Assembly (NCBI GenBank): GCA_017448795.1
Contig: JAFSKV010000073.1
Coordinates: 1-64,000 of the forward strand
Length of the DNA: 64,000 bases
Origin: Synergistaceae bacterium
Lineage (GTDB): Bacteria; Synergistota; Synergistia; Synergistales; Aminobacteriaceae
Reading direction: 5' to 3'
The notes under the pieces were generated by a model. It did no database searches. It worked only from the letters and a program-made list of their open reading frames with translations, and was not told where the DNA came from. Positions within the stretch are counted from its first letter, which is position 1. Every line of letters starts with the position of its first letter. Made by a program: the position numbers and the translations under genes. Below are positions 26,590 through 34,520 of this stretch, piece after piece.

Positions 26590-29019
26590 TTACCCCCTGA
26601 GAACGCTTAATATCTCGTCCGAGAATCTCAGCTCATGCCCCAGAGAGTACAAAGCCTTTCTGACTCTCTCAGGCTCATTCCTCAAGCCTTCCCTGTATTT
26701 CTTCAGCAGCTCATAGTACAGGTTCTGAGAGTCCGACAAGCTCAAATGCCACTCGAATTTCTCATTGAACAGCCCTATAAGCTCGTTCAGGTTCTCCACA
26801 GCGTCAATATCAAGCCCGCCTACACACATTCCCGTAAGCATCTCGTTCATGCAGTCGGCAAAAGCAAAGCGTATCCTCTCCTCGTCCGGCTCAACCCCCC
26901 AGAATCCCGCAAGCTCGAAATCACGTCTTATCCCCGCAACATCAGGGTAGGTATCCTCAAGTTTGGCGACAATTTCACTCGTCAATGTGAACTCAGCCGC
27001 TACCGTCAGAATAGCAGGAGGCTTTGCCCCCAAGAGCTTCAAATACTCTAGGAGCTGGTCATAATTGCGCACCTTGCTCTTGAGTGTCTCTTCAAGGCGG
27101 TGAATGTCCTGATGCAGCAATGCCGTGATGACTTTGTGGCGCGAGTTTGACGGAATGTTGTTGATTGTGTACTGGTCATAGCCGAATTTCGCGAACAATA
27201 ATTCTTCCCTGTCGCCGCTCTCGTACATCTCGGAAAGCTCATACACTTCATCCGGCGTAAGCTCGCGGGTTATGTCCGTCCCGCAGATTCCGCACGAGAT
27301 TAACGCGCTTCCTTCCTCTCCGGCCTGGTTTATGTTGACCGCGAAAAGATAATCCCCGCCGAACCCGGTAATCCTCGACTGAACATGTACCTTCCCCGCC
27401 GAGAATGACGAGCCTTCGCCCTCAACTTCAACGGTCATCGCGCTTCCGGCCATGTCCCAGCATCCCTCGGAGAACTCCCGCTTGTAGTCGTCAAACAATG
27501 ACGTGATGCCGTAATATGCCGCCATCTGCTTTGGGTCAGCGCGTCCCTGCTTCGCCCTCAGCTCGTAGATTTTCGCGCCGTCCTGAAGTTCCGGGACATT
27601 ACTCGGAGCGTCAGCAAGCATCTTCATGAAGTCGGGCTCAAGGTCAATGCCCGTGAGGAATCTTGCCAGCTCTATAGCCCTTGCCGCGTAACGCATAATC
27701 TGCACAGGCTCAATCCTCGAAATCTCGTCGAAGAACCACCCGCATGACGTGAACATGAGCAGTCCGTTCCTCTGCATCTCAAGGTACATTAACGCCCTCA
27801 TACGTTCGTCAGGCGTGAGGCTGCAGGCTGTGTATTTCTTGAGGAAAGCGTCAATGTTTTCGTCTGACCTGTTCAGAATCACGCTGATATATTCGTTCCT
27901 TGCCTCCCATGAGTCAGCAAGAATGTTATTGCCCTCGTAGATTTCGGCGAGCCTGTCCCGCAAAAAGTTCATGGCCTCACGAAGCGGCTTCCTCCATCTG
28001 TGATGGTAGCCCGGTGTTCCGTCCCCGCATGAACAGTTGCCGCACCATCTCTCCACGCCGTGAGCACAGCTCCATGATGAGTTCTCGATGATTCTCACTT
28101 CTGACTCAGGCGGGTAGAACTCCAAGTATTCGCCGTAAACCGTGAGCTGAGAGCCTGAAGTGTGCTCCAGGCATTCGAGGCAGTAAGCAAGTGCCATGTC
28201 TCCGTGTTTGTGATGGTGGCCGTAAGACTCGCCGTCAGTAGCAACGTTGCAGAGTACCGGGCGGCCGGGTGCAGGGTTGGCGGTCATAAGCTCTTTGGCG
28301 AAATTCCCCCCGTCGTCAAGAAGCCCGGCAAAAGCTATCCTCTGCGACAGTTCACCGTCATAGAAGAAGAGATTGATGCTCCGTCCTGAAGGGAGTTTGC
28401 AGACATAGGAACAGCGTGTGTCGACTCTTCCGCCTGTAACATCCTGCCAGCCTCCCCAACCTCTAACGCGGACTTCTTTGGCCTGATAGGGTGATAGAAC
28501 GGTGAAAGTGATTCCGTTTTCCGCGAGGACTTCGAGGGTCTCAGTGTCTGCTGCACATTCAGCGAGCCACATTCCTTCGGGCATTCGTCCGAAACGGTGC
28601 GTGAAGTCAGCTATGCCCCATTTGACTTGGGTCTCTTTGTCGCGCCGTGATGCCAGGGGCATTATTATGTGGTTGTAGACTTGCGCCATAGCCGGGCCGT
28701 GTCCTGAGAATCTCCTGCGGCCTGACTTGTCGGCTTCGAGTATCGCGCTGTAACAGAGAGGATCATTTTCCTCAAGCCAAGTGAGAAGTGTGGGGCCTAT
28801 GTTGAAGCTTATCCGGGAATAGTTGTTGCAGATGCGGCGTATGTAGCCCTGTTCGTTGAGGATGCGTGATGCGGCGTTGCGGCTGTAACATTCTGCGGAG
28901 ATTCTTGCGTTCCAGTCGTGCCACGGAGCGGCGGATTCCTGAAGCTCTACTGTCTCAAGCCAGGGATTCTCGCGCGGGGGCTGGTAGAAGTGTCCGTGAA
29001 TACAAATATAGCGCGGCAA
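26590..29019 (-). CDS. GH57/DUF3536 glycoside hydrolase
   Basis: An 809-residue cytosolic enzyme. YICIHGHFYQPPRENPW is the family 57 opening (HxHxxQPPRE). GMWLAECAAD near residue 150 carries the catalytic Glu nucleophile region, and NVATDGESYGHHHKHGDMAL near 250 carries the likely acid Asp. The remaining ~450 residues match the DUF3536 extension. Related enzymes act on alpha-glucans such as glycogen; the exact substrate is unknown. It has no signal peptide. Single-gene unit with a terminator at 26543-26581; divergent from the binding-protein gene at 29172. Confidence 0.9.
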   Translation of the reverse strand: MPRYICIHGHFYQPPRENPWLETVELQESAAPWHDWNARISAECYSRNAASRILNEQGYIRRICNNYSRISFNIGPTLLTWLEENDPLCYSAILEADKSGRRRFSGHGPAMAQVYNHIIMPLASRRDKETQVKWGIADFTHRFGRMPEGMWLAECAADTETLEVLAENGITFTVLSPYQAKEVRVRGWGGWQDVTGGRVDTRCSYVCKLPSGRSINLFFYDGELSQRIAFAGLLDDGGNFAKELMTANPAPGRPVLCNVATDGESYGHHHKHGDMALAYCLECLEHTSGSQLTVYGEYLEFYPPESEVRIIENSSWSCAHGVERWCGNCSCGDGTPGYHHRWRKPLREAMNFLRDRLAEIYEGNNILADSWEARNEYISVILNRSDENIDAFLKKYTACSLTPDERMRALMYLEMQRNGLLMFTSCGWFFDEISRIEPVQIMRYAARAIELARFLTGIDLEPDFMKMLADAPSNVPELQDGAKIYELRAKQGRADPKQMAAYYGITSLFDDYKREFSEGCWDMAGSAMTVEVEGEGSSFSAGKVHVQSRITGFGGDYLFAVNINQAGEEGSALISCGICGTDITRELTPDEVYELSEMYESGDREELLFAKFGYDQYTINNIPSNSRHKVITALLHQDIHRLEETLKSKVRNYDQLLEYLKLLGAKPPAILTVAAEFTLTSEIVAKLEDTYPDVAGIRRDFELAGFWGVEPDEERIRFAFADCMNEMLTGMCVGGLDIDAVENLNELIGLFNEKFEWHLSLSDSQNLYYELLKKYREGLRNEPERVRKALYSLGHELRFSDEILSVLRG

Positions 29020-29102
29020 AGTAACATCTCCTTCCGTGAATTATGGATTGTGTGTTCGTTAATTATACTCATTCGCGGAAATTATGCCGGGTAAATCAGC
29101 GT

Positions 29103-29130
29103 TTGATTTTCCGCCCGAATGCGCTAATAT
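29103..29130 (+). promoter_or_regulatory. Promoter of the binding-protein/VanX operon
   Basis: TTGATT (29103-29108) and TAATAT (29125-29130) are spaced by 16 bases, 42 nt before the ATG at 29172. Confidence 0.55.
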
Positions 29131-29171
29131 TTGCCCGTTCCACAAATTTCACATCAAGAGGTGTTTGCCTT

Positions 29172-29993
29172 ATGCGCAAAATATTATCGGTGCTTCTCGT
29201 TCTGGCGCTCTCCGCGGGAATCGCATCGGCTGACGGACGCAAGGTCGGTATTCTCTCGAAGCTCAACATGACTCAGGAAGAGTACACGGACTTCATCGCC
29301 GCCGGACGCAAAGCAGGAGCATGGAACTTCTTCTCGTCCAAGCCCAAGGATGAGCCGGTCAGCTTCGTGTTCTACGACACCCTCCAGGCCATGCAGCTGG
29401 CTCTCAACGCAGGCGAAATCGACGAGGCCGCCCTCCCGGAAGTCGTGGCCGAGTACGTCATGAACGTTACGGGCGCGTACAGGATTTCCAGCATCGCCAA
29501 GACAAGGCCCGCATATCTGGCTTTCGGCTTCAGGGCAGGGAGCAGTGATGAGCTCCTCAAGCAGTTCAACGACGCTATCCTCTCCATGAAGGAGGACGGG
29601 ACTCTCGCGGTGCTTCAGGCGAAATACATCTACGACGCGGGAATCGGAGACCCTGAGAGCGTGGAGTTCAGGAAGTTCGACAACGTGGACAGGAAGCTAA
29701 CGATTGCTGTTACAGGAGATTTGCCCCCAATCGACTACGTTACAGCTGACGGCAAGGCGGCGGGCTTCAACACGGCGGTAATCGCTGAAATCGGCAAACG
29801 TCTTCAGGTCAACGTTGAGCTTCTTCAAGTCATGTCGGGCGCGAGGGCTTCTGCTGTTGTGTCAGGCAGGGCTGATGCTGTGTTCTGGATTCAGGGACAC
29901 AGGGACGTACCCAAGCACTCGGACATTCCGGCGGGCATTGAGCTTTCTGAGCCTTACTACGAATGGAACGAGTATTTGTTCTTGGCGCGCTAG
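29172..29993 (+). CDS. Permuted SBP_bac_3-type binding protein (paralogue 2)
   Basis: A 273-residue secreted protein with signal peptide MRKILSVLLVLALSAGIASA. It has the same permuted order as the protein at 22567: first VGILSKLNMTQEEYTDF, FYDTLQAMQLALNAGEIDEA, LAFGFR and AILSMKEDGTLAVLQAKYI (lobe-2 and terminal-helix features), then LTIAVTGDLPPIDYVTADGK, AGFNTAVIAEIGKRL, SGRADAVFWI and a closing ELSEPYYEWNEY (lobe-1 features). The ATG at 29172 follows AAGAGGTG; an in-frame upstream extension lacks a site. It is followed two bases later by paralogue 3. No permease is encoded nearby. Confidence 0.78.
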   Translation: MRKILSVLLVLALSAGIASADGRKVGILSKLNMTQEEYTDFIAAGRKAGAWNFFSSKPKDEPVSFVFYDTLQAMQLALNAGEIDEAALPEVVAEYVMNVTGAYRISSIAKTRPAYLAFGFRAGSSDELLKQFNDAILSMKEDGTLAVLQAKYIYDAGIGDPESVEFRKFDNVDRKLTIAVTGDLPPIDYVTADGKAAGFNTAVIAEIGKRLQVNVELLQVMSGARASAVVSGRADAVFWIQGHRDVPKHSDIPAGIELSEPYYEWNEYLFLAR

Positions 29994-29995
29994 GC

Positions 29996-30904
29996 ATGAA
30001 GAGAGTAGCTTTGTCATTCCTGCTCCTGCTGGCACTGGCGGGGGCTTCTTGCGCGGAAAACTTGATACACATGGGGGTGCTTGGTTTTCTCGGCACGACT
30101 GAGGCGAAATTCCAAGCAGGCCTCGATTTCTTCCGGGACAGCATACCCCAAGGTTACAGCGAGAGAGTCCAGAATTCCGGGTTCGTCCGGTCTCTCAGGA
30201 CAGACGGGAGGGAGATACACTTCTTCGGGTCATTGATGAGGCTGGTTATGAGCCTGCGCTCCGGGAAAATTGACGAGGCCATGGTCCCGGAGGATGTGGG
30301 ACGCTACCTTGTCGGCATAAACTCAGAGCTTGAGGTCAAATACATGTCGGAGGTGTTCAAGTCCCGTATCTCTTTCGCGTTCAGGAAGGAGGACACCGCG
30401 CTTAAGGCTGAGTTTGACCGGGCGATTGAGTCTATGGACGAGGACGGCACGATTGAGGAGCTTGCGGCGAAGTTCATCCACTCTGCGGGCTACAGGAATC
30501 CCGCGCCGGTGAGGCCCCAAATTTTCCCCGATGCTGACACGGTAACAGTCGCTGTAACAGGAGACATGCCGCCGATAGACATGTTCGCCGGTGACGGGAA
30601 GCCCGCGGGGTTCAACACGGCCATGCTTGCGGAAATAGGCAGGAGGATCGGCAAGAATATTCGCCTGATCAACGTTGAGGCTGGGGCGAGGAACAGCGCG
30701 CTTTTTTCGGGGCGGGCTGACGTTGTGTTCTGGTACAGGACAGTTGAAATCTCCATCAATGACAGCCGCCACAAGAGCGAGCCGGTATTCATTGACGCGC
30801 CTGACGGAGTGATACTCTCAGAACCCTATTACTCTTGGGACAGGGAAATGATACTTCAGGTTGCGGAGGCTACGGGTTTCTGGGGAATGTTCAGGAGGAA
30901 ATGA
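29996..30904 (+). CDS. Permuted SBP_bac_3-type binding protein (paralogue 3)
   Basis: A 302-residue secreted paralogue with signal peptide MKRVALSFLLLLALAGASCA. The lobe-2-like part (VLGFLGTTEAKFQAGL, LRSGKIDEAMVPEDV, ISFAFRKEDTALKAEFDRAI, SMDEDGTIEELAAKFI) precedes the lobe-1-like part (VTVAVTGDMPPIDMFAGDGK, FNTAMLAEIGRRIG, FSGRADVVFWY, LSEPYYSWDREM). A longer insertion sits before the final strand, and the C terminus extends past the usual end. The ATG lies two bases after the preceding stop. The stop overlaps the VanX-like start, so the three genes form one unit. Confidence 0.78.
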   Translation: MKRVALSFLLLLALAGASCAENLIHMGVLGFLGTTEAKFQAGLDFFRDSIPQGYSERVQNSGFVRSLRTDGREIHFFGSLMRLVMSLRSGKIDEAMVPEDVGRYLVGINSELEVKYMSEVFKSRISFAFRKEDTALKAEFDRAIESMDEDGTIEELAAKFIHSAGYRNPAPVRPQIFPDADTVTVAVTGDMPPIDMFAGDGKPAGFNTAMLAEIGRRIGKNIRLINVEAGARNSALFSGRADVVFWYRTVEISINDSRHKSEPVFIDAPDGVILSEPYYSWDREMILQVAEATGFWGMFRRK

Positions 30905-31590
30905 TGAGTACGAAAATTTTTGCGGCAATCATGCTGTGCGGTCTGTGTGTTACGGGAGCTTCTGCTGAGACTGACACTGAAGACTCGTCGGGCTTCGTGT
31001 ATCTTGCTGAGGCAGTGCCTGACGCTATACTTGAGATACGCTACTACGGGACGTATAACTTTGTGGGCGACAGAATAGACGGTTACGAGCGGCCTGTGGC
31101 AATGCTGACGAAAGAGGCTGCCGAGGCGTTGCGCAAGGTCAGCGATGAGTTAGTCAGCAAGGGTTACAGGCTCAAGATATACGACGCTTACCGTCCGCAG
31201 AAGGCAGTGAATCACTTTGAGGCGTGGGCAAGAGACCTGAAGGATACGCGGATGAAGGATTACTTTTACCCGGAACTCGACAAGTCGGTACTGTTCGACC
31301 AAGGATATATCGACCACAGGTCCGGGCATTCGCGGGGAAGCACGCTTGACTTGACGCTTTTCGACATGAGCACGGAGAAAGAGGCTGACATGGGCGGGAC
31401 GTTCGACTATTTCGGGGAGAAGTCGCACCCGGACTACAAGGGACTGACTCCCGCGCAGTACAGCAACAGGATGATTCTCCGGGACGCGATGACGAAGCAC
31501 GGCTTCAAGCCGCTTGCTACTGAGTGGTGGCACTTCACGCTGAAGGATGAGCCTTACCCAGAGACGTATTTCACGTTCCCTGTGAAGTAG
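30904..31590 (+). CDS. Secreted VanX-like D-Ala-D-Ala dipeptidase (M15D)
   Basis: A 228-residue zinc peptidase with a signal peptide (MSTKIFAAIMLCGLCVTGASA). The catalytic set is present: IYDAYRPQKAV (Arg), SGHSRGSTLDLTLF near residue 140 (His, Asp) and EWWHFTLKDEP near 203 (Glu, His). VanX-type enzymes split D-alanyl-D-alanine; outside glycopeptide-resistance clusters they recycle peptidoglycan dipeptide. No vanHA or vanRS genes are present, so recycling is the likelier role. Two adjacent ATGs exist; the one at 30904 has the better distance from AGGAGG. Overlap with the binding-protein gene suggests the binding proteins may bind wall-derived peptides or amino acids (inference). Confidence 0.88.
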   Translation: MSTKIFAAIMLCGLCVTGASAETDTEDSSGFVYLAEAVPDAILEIRYYGTYNFVGDRIDGYERPVAMLTKEAAEALRKVSDELVSKGYRLKIYDAYRPQKAVNHFEAWARDLKDTRMKDYFYPELDKSVLFDQGYIDHRSGHSRGSTLDLTLFDMSTEKEADMGGTFDYFGEKSHPDYKGLTPAQYSNRMILRDAMTKHGFKPLATEWWHFTLKDEPYPETYFTFPVK

Positions 31591-31601
31591 ACAGACAAGA
31601 A

Positions 31602-31637
31602 TCCCCTCCCCTGAAATTTAGAGGAGGGAATTTTTTT
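31602..31637 (+). terminator. Intrinsic terminator after the VanX-like gene
   Basis: TCCCCTCC pairs with GGAGGGA across CCTGAAATTTAGA, followed by seven T. It abuts the convergent fprA stop. Confidence 0.75.
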
Positions 31638-32823
31638 ACGCCAGCAAAGACGACACTAACGCCGGAATTTTCGCGAGGTCATCAGGAGTTGCCTTCCACA
31701 TAGCCCGGATGTTCTCGTCAACAACCGCAAACCCGGCATCCTTCAGTTTCTCCTGCAAGATTTTGACCGACTCGCCGCTCCATCCGTAACACCCAAAAGC
31801 CGCCGCCTTCTTCTTCCTGAACTTCAGCTGCTTCATGAACTCGATGAATCCCGCCACGCTCGACAGAATGCTGTTGCCCACAGTCGGAGAACCTACAGCG
31901 ATTGCCCGCGACCTGAACACTTCCGTCATGACCTCGTTCTTGTCTGCTTTTGCCACGTTGAAGACCTTTACGACGGTTGACGGTGATTGACGGGAGATTT
32001 CCTGCGCGATTTCGTGGGCGATTTTCGTTGTGCCTTCCCACATTGTATCGTAGGCAATTGTTACTTGGTCTTCCTGGTAAGCGTCTGCCCACTCGGCATA
32101 TTTCCTGATGATTTGGAGCGGGTCATCACGCCAGATTGCTCCGTGAGAGGGGGCTATTATGTCGATTGGGAGATTCAGGGCGGTGATTTCGTCGAGCTTC
32201 TTTGTGAGGATTGCCGCAAACGGATTGAGGATGTTGGCAAAATACTTCATGGCCTCCTTCCACAATAAGCACTGGTCCGCCTTGTCGTTGAAGAGTTCCT
32301 CAACCGCGTAATGCTGGCCGAAAGCGTCATTTGAGAACAGGATATTATCCCCCGTCATGTATGTAGCCATTGAGTCGGGCCAGTGTAACATTCTCATTTC
32401 GACGAAGACGAGCTTTTTGCCGCTGCCGATGTCGAGGGAGTCGCCTGTTTTGACGACGCGGAAGTCCCAGCCTCTTTTGCCGTATTGTCCCTCGATGGAT
32501 TTCACGGCGTTGGCGGTGCAGTAGATTGGTACGCTGGGGATTTCGGCCATGAGCGCGGTTAATGCCCCTGAGTGGTCGCACTCACCGTGATTAGCTATGA
32601 CCGCGTCAATCTTGCTGAGGTCGATTTCCTGTTTGAGGTTGTCGACAAAATCGAACCTGTGAGGTGTCCAGATGGTATCAACGAGAATGTTCTTGCCTTC
32701 CTCGATGAGATATGCATTCTGGCTTGAGCCGTTCATGATGCTGTAGTCGTCGCCGTGAAATGACTCAAGCTCCCAGTCTATGTAGCCTACCCATGATACG
32801 TTGCCCTTGATTTTGCGTCTCAT
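31636..32823 (-). CDS. fprA: Flavo-diiron protein (A-type flavoprotein)
   Basis: A 395-residue two-domain enzyme. The lactamase-like half has the diiron ligands in NHGECDHSGALTAL near residue 79 (H-x-E-x-D-H), FVEMRMLHWPDSM near 146 and FSNDAFGQH near 165. The C-terminal half is a flavodoxin fold with VTIAYDTMWEGTTKIA near 253. Such proteins reduce O2 to water or NO to N2O and protect anaerobes. It follows a cupin gene by four bases, and GGAGGA precedes its ATG. The electron donor is probably rubredoxin; none is encoded here. Confidence 0.95.
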   Translation of the reverse strand: MRRKIKGNVSWVGYIDWELESFHGDDYSIMNGSSQNAYLIEEGKNILVDTIWTPHRFDFVDNLKQEIDLSKIDAVIANHGECDHSGALTALMAEIPSVPIYCTANAVKSIEGQYGKRGWDFRVVKTGDSLDIGSGKKLVFVEMRMLHWPDSMATYMTGDNILFSNDAFGQHYAVEELFNDKADQCLLWKEAMKYFANILNPFAAILTKKLDEITALNLPIDIIAPSHGAIWRDDPLQIIRKYAEWADAYQEDQVTIAYDTMWEGTTKIAHEIAQEISRQSPSTVVKVFNVAKADKNEVMTEVFRSRAIAVGSPTVGNSILSSVAGFIEFMKQLKFRKKKAAAFGCYGWSGESVKILQEKLKDAGFAVVDENIRAMWKATPDDLAKIPALVSSLLA

Positions 32824-32827
32824 TGTG

Positions 32828-33493
32828 TCAGTCCTCCAGTGTCAGTAATAGTGCCATCTTGAACCTGCCTTGTGCCTTGACGTAATGCCTTCCGTTTTTT
32901 GCGAACTTGAAGTTTTCCCCGGCCATGATGTGATGTTCTTTGCCCTCGTAGCCGATGATGCCCTCGCCTTCCAGCACGAATATCAACGCTTCACCCGGCG
33001 CGGCGTGTTCGGAAAGCCCGGTACCCTCATCGAACGCCATCACCACGAACTTCAAGCCCTTACTGCTGACGATGTCCATGTTGACGATGCGCCCTTCCTG
33101 ATACGGGACAAGGTCAGCAAGCGAGAATATTTCGCCATCATGTACTGCTGTGTTCACATTAACGCCCTCCCCTAATCTGATTTCTGTGTAAACGCTCCCT
33201 GTGTGTGTCTTTGTGCCGACTGGCATGTTGACGGGGGTAATGACAGCCTCGCCCCCGCCGAGAGTCCCTTCATGGCCGCCGCAGCTCACCGTGAGACCGC
33301 CTGAGTGATTGATGATGATTTTTGCGGACGGGTAACTTTCCGGGCTGATGTCGGTATCACGGGCCAGTGAGAAATATGTTACGCCGAAGTCCTCCGTGTC
33401 ATGAATCGCACGTGAGACAGTGCAGCCTTCGACAGGTTGATTTTCCAGCGCGACAGAGAACACAACGCCTTCTTTTTCCTTCAGCGCAATCAC
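32828..33493 (-). CDS. Cupin-domain protein
   Basis: About 221 residues from a GTG at 33493. The C-terminal third is a cupin barrel: HAAPGEALIFVLEGEGIIGYEG and HHIMAGENFKFAKNGRHYVKA carry the metal-binding pattern with several His/Glu. The middle (KIIINHSGGLTVSCGGHEG, TLGGGEAVITPVNMPVG) may be a second, degenerate barrel. The longer frame to 33562 starts upstream of the probable -10 (33519-33524), so it is not used; the exact start remains uncertain because no ideal binding site is visible. Operon with fprA suggests an oxidative-stress or detoxification link (inference). Confidence 0.7.
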   Translation of the reverse strand: MIALKEKEGVVFSVALENQPVEGCTVSRAIHDTEDFGVTYFSLARDTDISPESYPSAKIIINHSGGLTVSCGGHEGTLGGGEAVITPVNMPVGTKTHTGSVYTEIRLGEGVNVNTAVHDGEIFSLADLVPYQEGRIVNMDIVSSKGLKFVVMAFDEGTGLSEHAAPGEALIFVLEGEGIIGYEGKEHHIMAGENFKFAKNGRHYVKAQGRFKMALLLTLED

Positions 33494-33518
33494 CTTCTTG
33501 TTGTCGTGGAATGAGGGT

Positions 33519-33524
33519 ATTATA
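33519..33524 (-). promoter_or_regulatory. -10 box of the cupin-fprA operon
   Basis: TATAAT on the minus strand, 26 nt upstream of the likely GTG start. The -35 is not clear. Confidence 0.45.
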
Positions 33525-33588
33525 CGGCAAGTTATGGACGGGGGCTGTTGCAGTAACAACAAAAATTTTCGCAGGAGGCGGAATCATT

Positions 33589-34464
33589 ATGACTGATGAG
33601 GAATTTATCGGGCTGTGTGAGACTGGGGAGACCGCAAAAGTTGAGGAGGCCATCAAGAATGGTGCTGACGTGAACGCAAGAGATGATCTCAGCCGTACCC
33701 CTCTGATGTTCGCGGCGTTTAACGGGTATTCTGATGTAGCAGAAGTTCTCCTGAGACATGGTGCTGAGGTGAACGCTAGGGATGACAGCGGCAATACGGC
33801 GTTGATGTGGCTGTGGGTAACGTGGACACCGTCAAACAAAGTCCCCGGGATTCTCCTGAGGCACGGCGCGGATGTCAGCGCAAAATACGCGGGCGATTTC
33901 GGCAGGACGGTCCTCATGAAGGCTTCAGGTCGCGGAGATATTGAGACTGTGAGGCTTCTTCTTGAGCTTGGCGCGGATGTGAACGACAGAGATAATCACG
34001 GCTGGACGGCTTTGATGTTCGCGGTAAGACATGCTGATATTGCGGAGTTTCTTCTTGCTCACGGCGCGGATGCCAATATCGGGGCTAATAACGGCATGAC
34101 GGCTCTCATGATGGCAGCAAGCGCGGGTTATGCTGACACAGCAGAGCTTCTCATCAGCCACGGCGCGGATGTCAACGCTGAAAGTATGTACACTACTACG
34201 GCGTTGATGTGGGCGGCAAAAGAAGGACATGCTGACGTTGCGGAGCTTCTCTTGAGGCATGGGGCGGATGTCAACGCTAGAGACAAATACACTCCGGGCA
34301 AGACGGCTCTAATGTATGCGGCCGGAAACGGACATATTGAGGCTGTGAAAGTCCTGCTGAAACACGGAGCTGACGCAAACGCAAAGGACGGTAACGGCAT
34401 GACTGCTTTAACGGAAGCGACTCTATACGGACATTCTGAGGCTGCAGAGCTTCTCACGACATAG
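33589..34464 (+). CDS. Ankyrin-repeat protein
   Basis: A 291-residue protein made of about eight ankyrin repeats of ~33 residues, each with the TALMxAAxxGHxDxAELLLxHGADVNAxD pattern (for example GMTALMMAASAGYADTAELL near residue 166). The ATG at 33589 lies ten bases after AGGAGG and starts MTDEEFIGLCETGE, a normal first capping helix. There is no signal peptide. Ankyrin stacks bind other proteins; the partner is unknown. The repeat units are similar enough in DNA to recombine, so repeat number may vary between strains. Confidence 0.9.
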   Translation: MTDEEFIGLCETGETAKVEEAIKNGADVNARDDLSRTPLMFAAFNGYSDVAEVLLRHGAEVNARDDSGNTALMWLWVTWTPSNKVPGILLRHGADVSAKYAGDFGRTVLMKASGRGDIETVRLLLELGADVNDRDNHGWTALMFAVRHADIAEFLLAHGADANIGANNGMTALMMAASAGYADTAELLISHGADVNAESMYTTTALMWAAKEGHADVAELLLRHGADVNARDKYTPGKTALMYAAGNGHIEAVKVLLKHGADANAKDGNGMTALTEATLYGHSEAAELLTT

Positions 34465-34469
34465 CCCGC

Positions 34470-34501
34470 AAAAAAATCCCTCCCCATATCTCAGAGGAGG
34501 G
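34470..34501 (-). terminator. Intrinsic terminator after the P-type ATPase gene
   Basis: On the minus strand CCCTCC pairs with GGAGGG around TCTGAGATATGG, followed by ATTTTTTT, 20 nt after the ATPase stop. Confidence 0.72.
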
Positions 34502-34520
34502 ACAAACTTTCTTCCTGCTG

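Noticed and set aside
30904-31590. Glycopeptide-resistance locus
   Set aside because: A VanX-like enzyme alone with a signal peptide, and no vanH, vanA or regulator genes nearby, points to peptide recycling.
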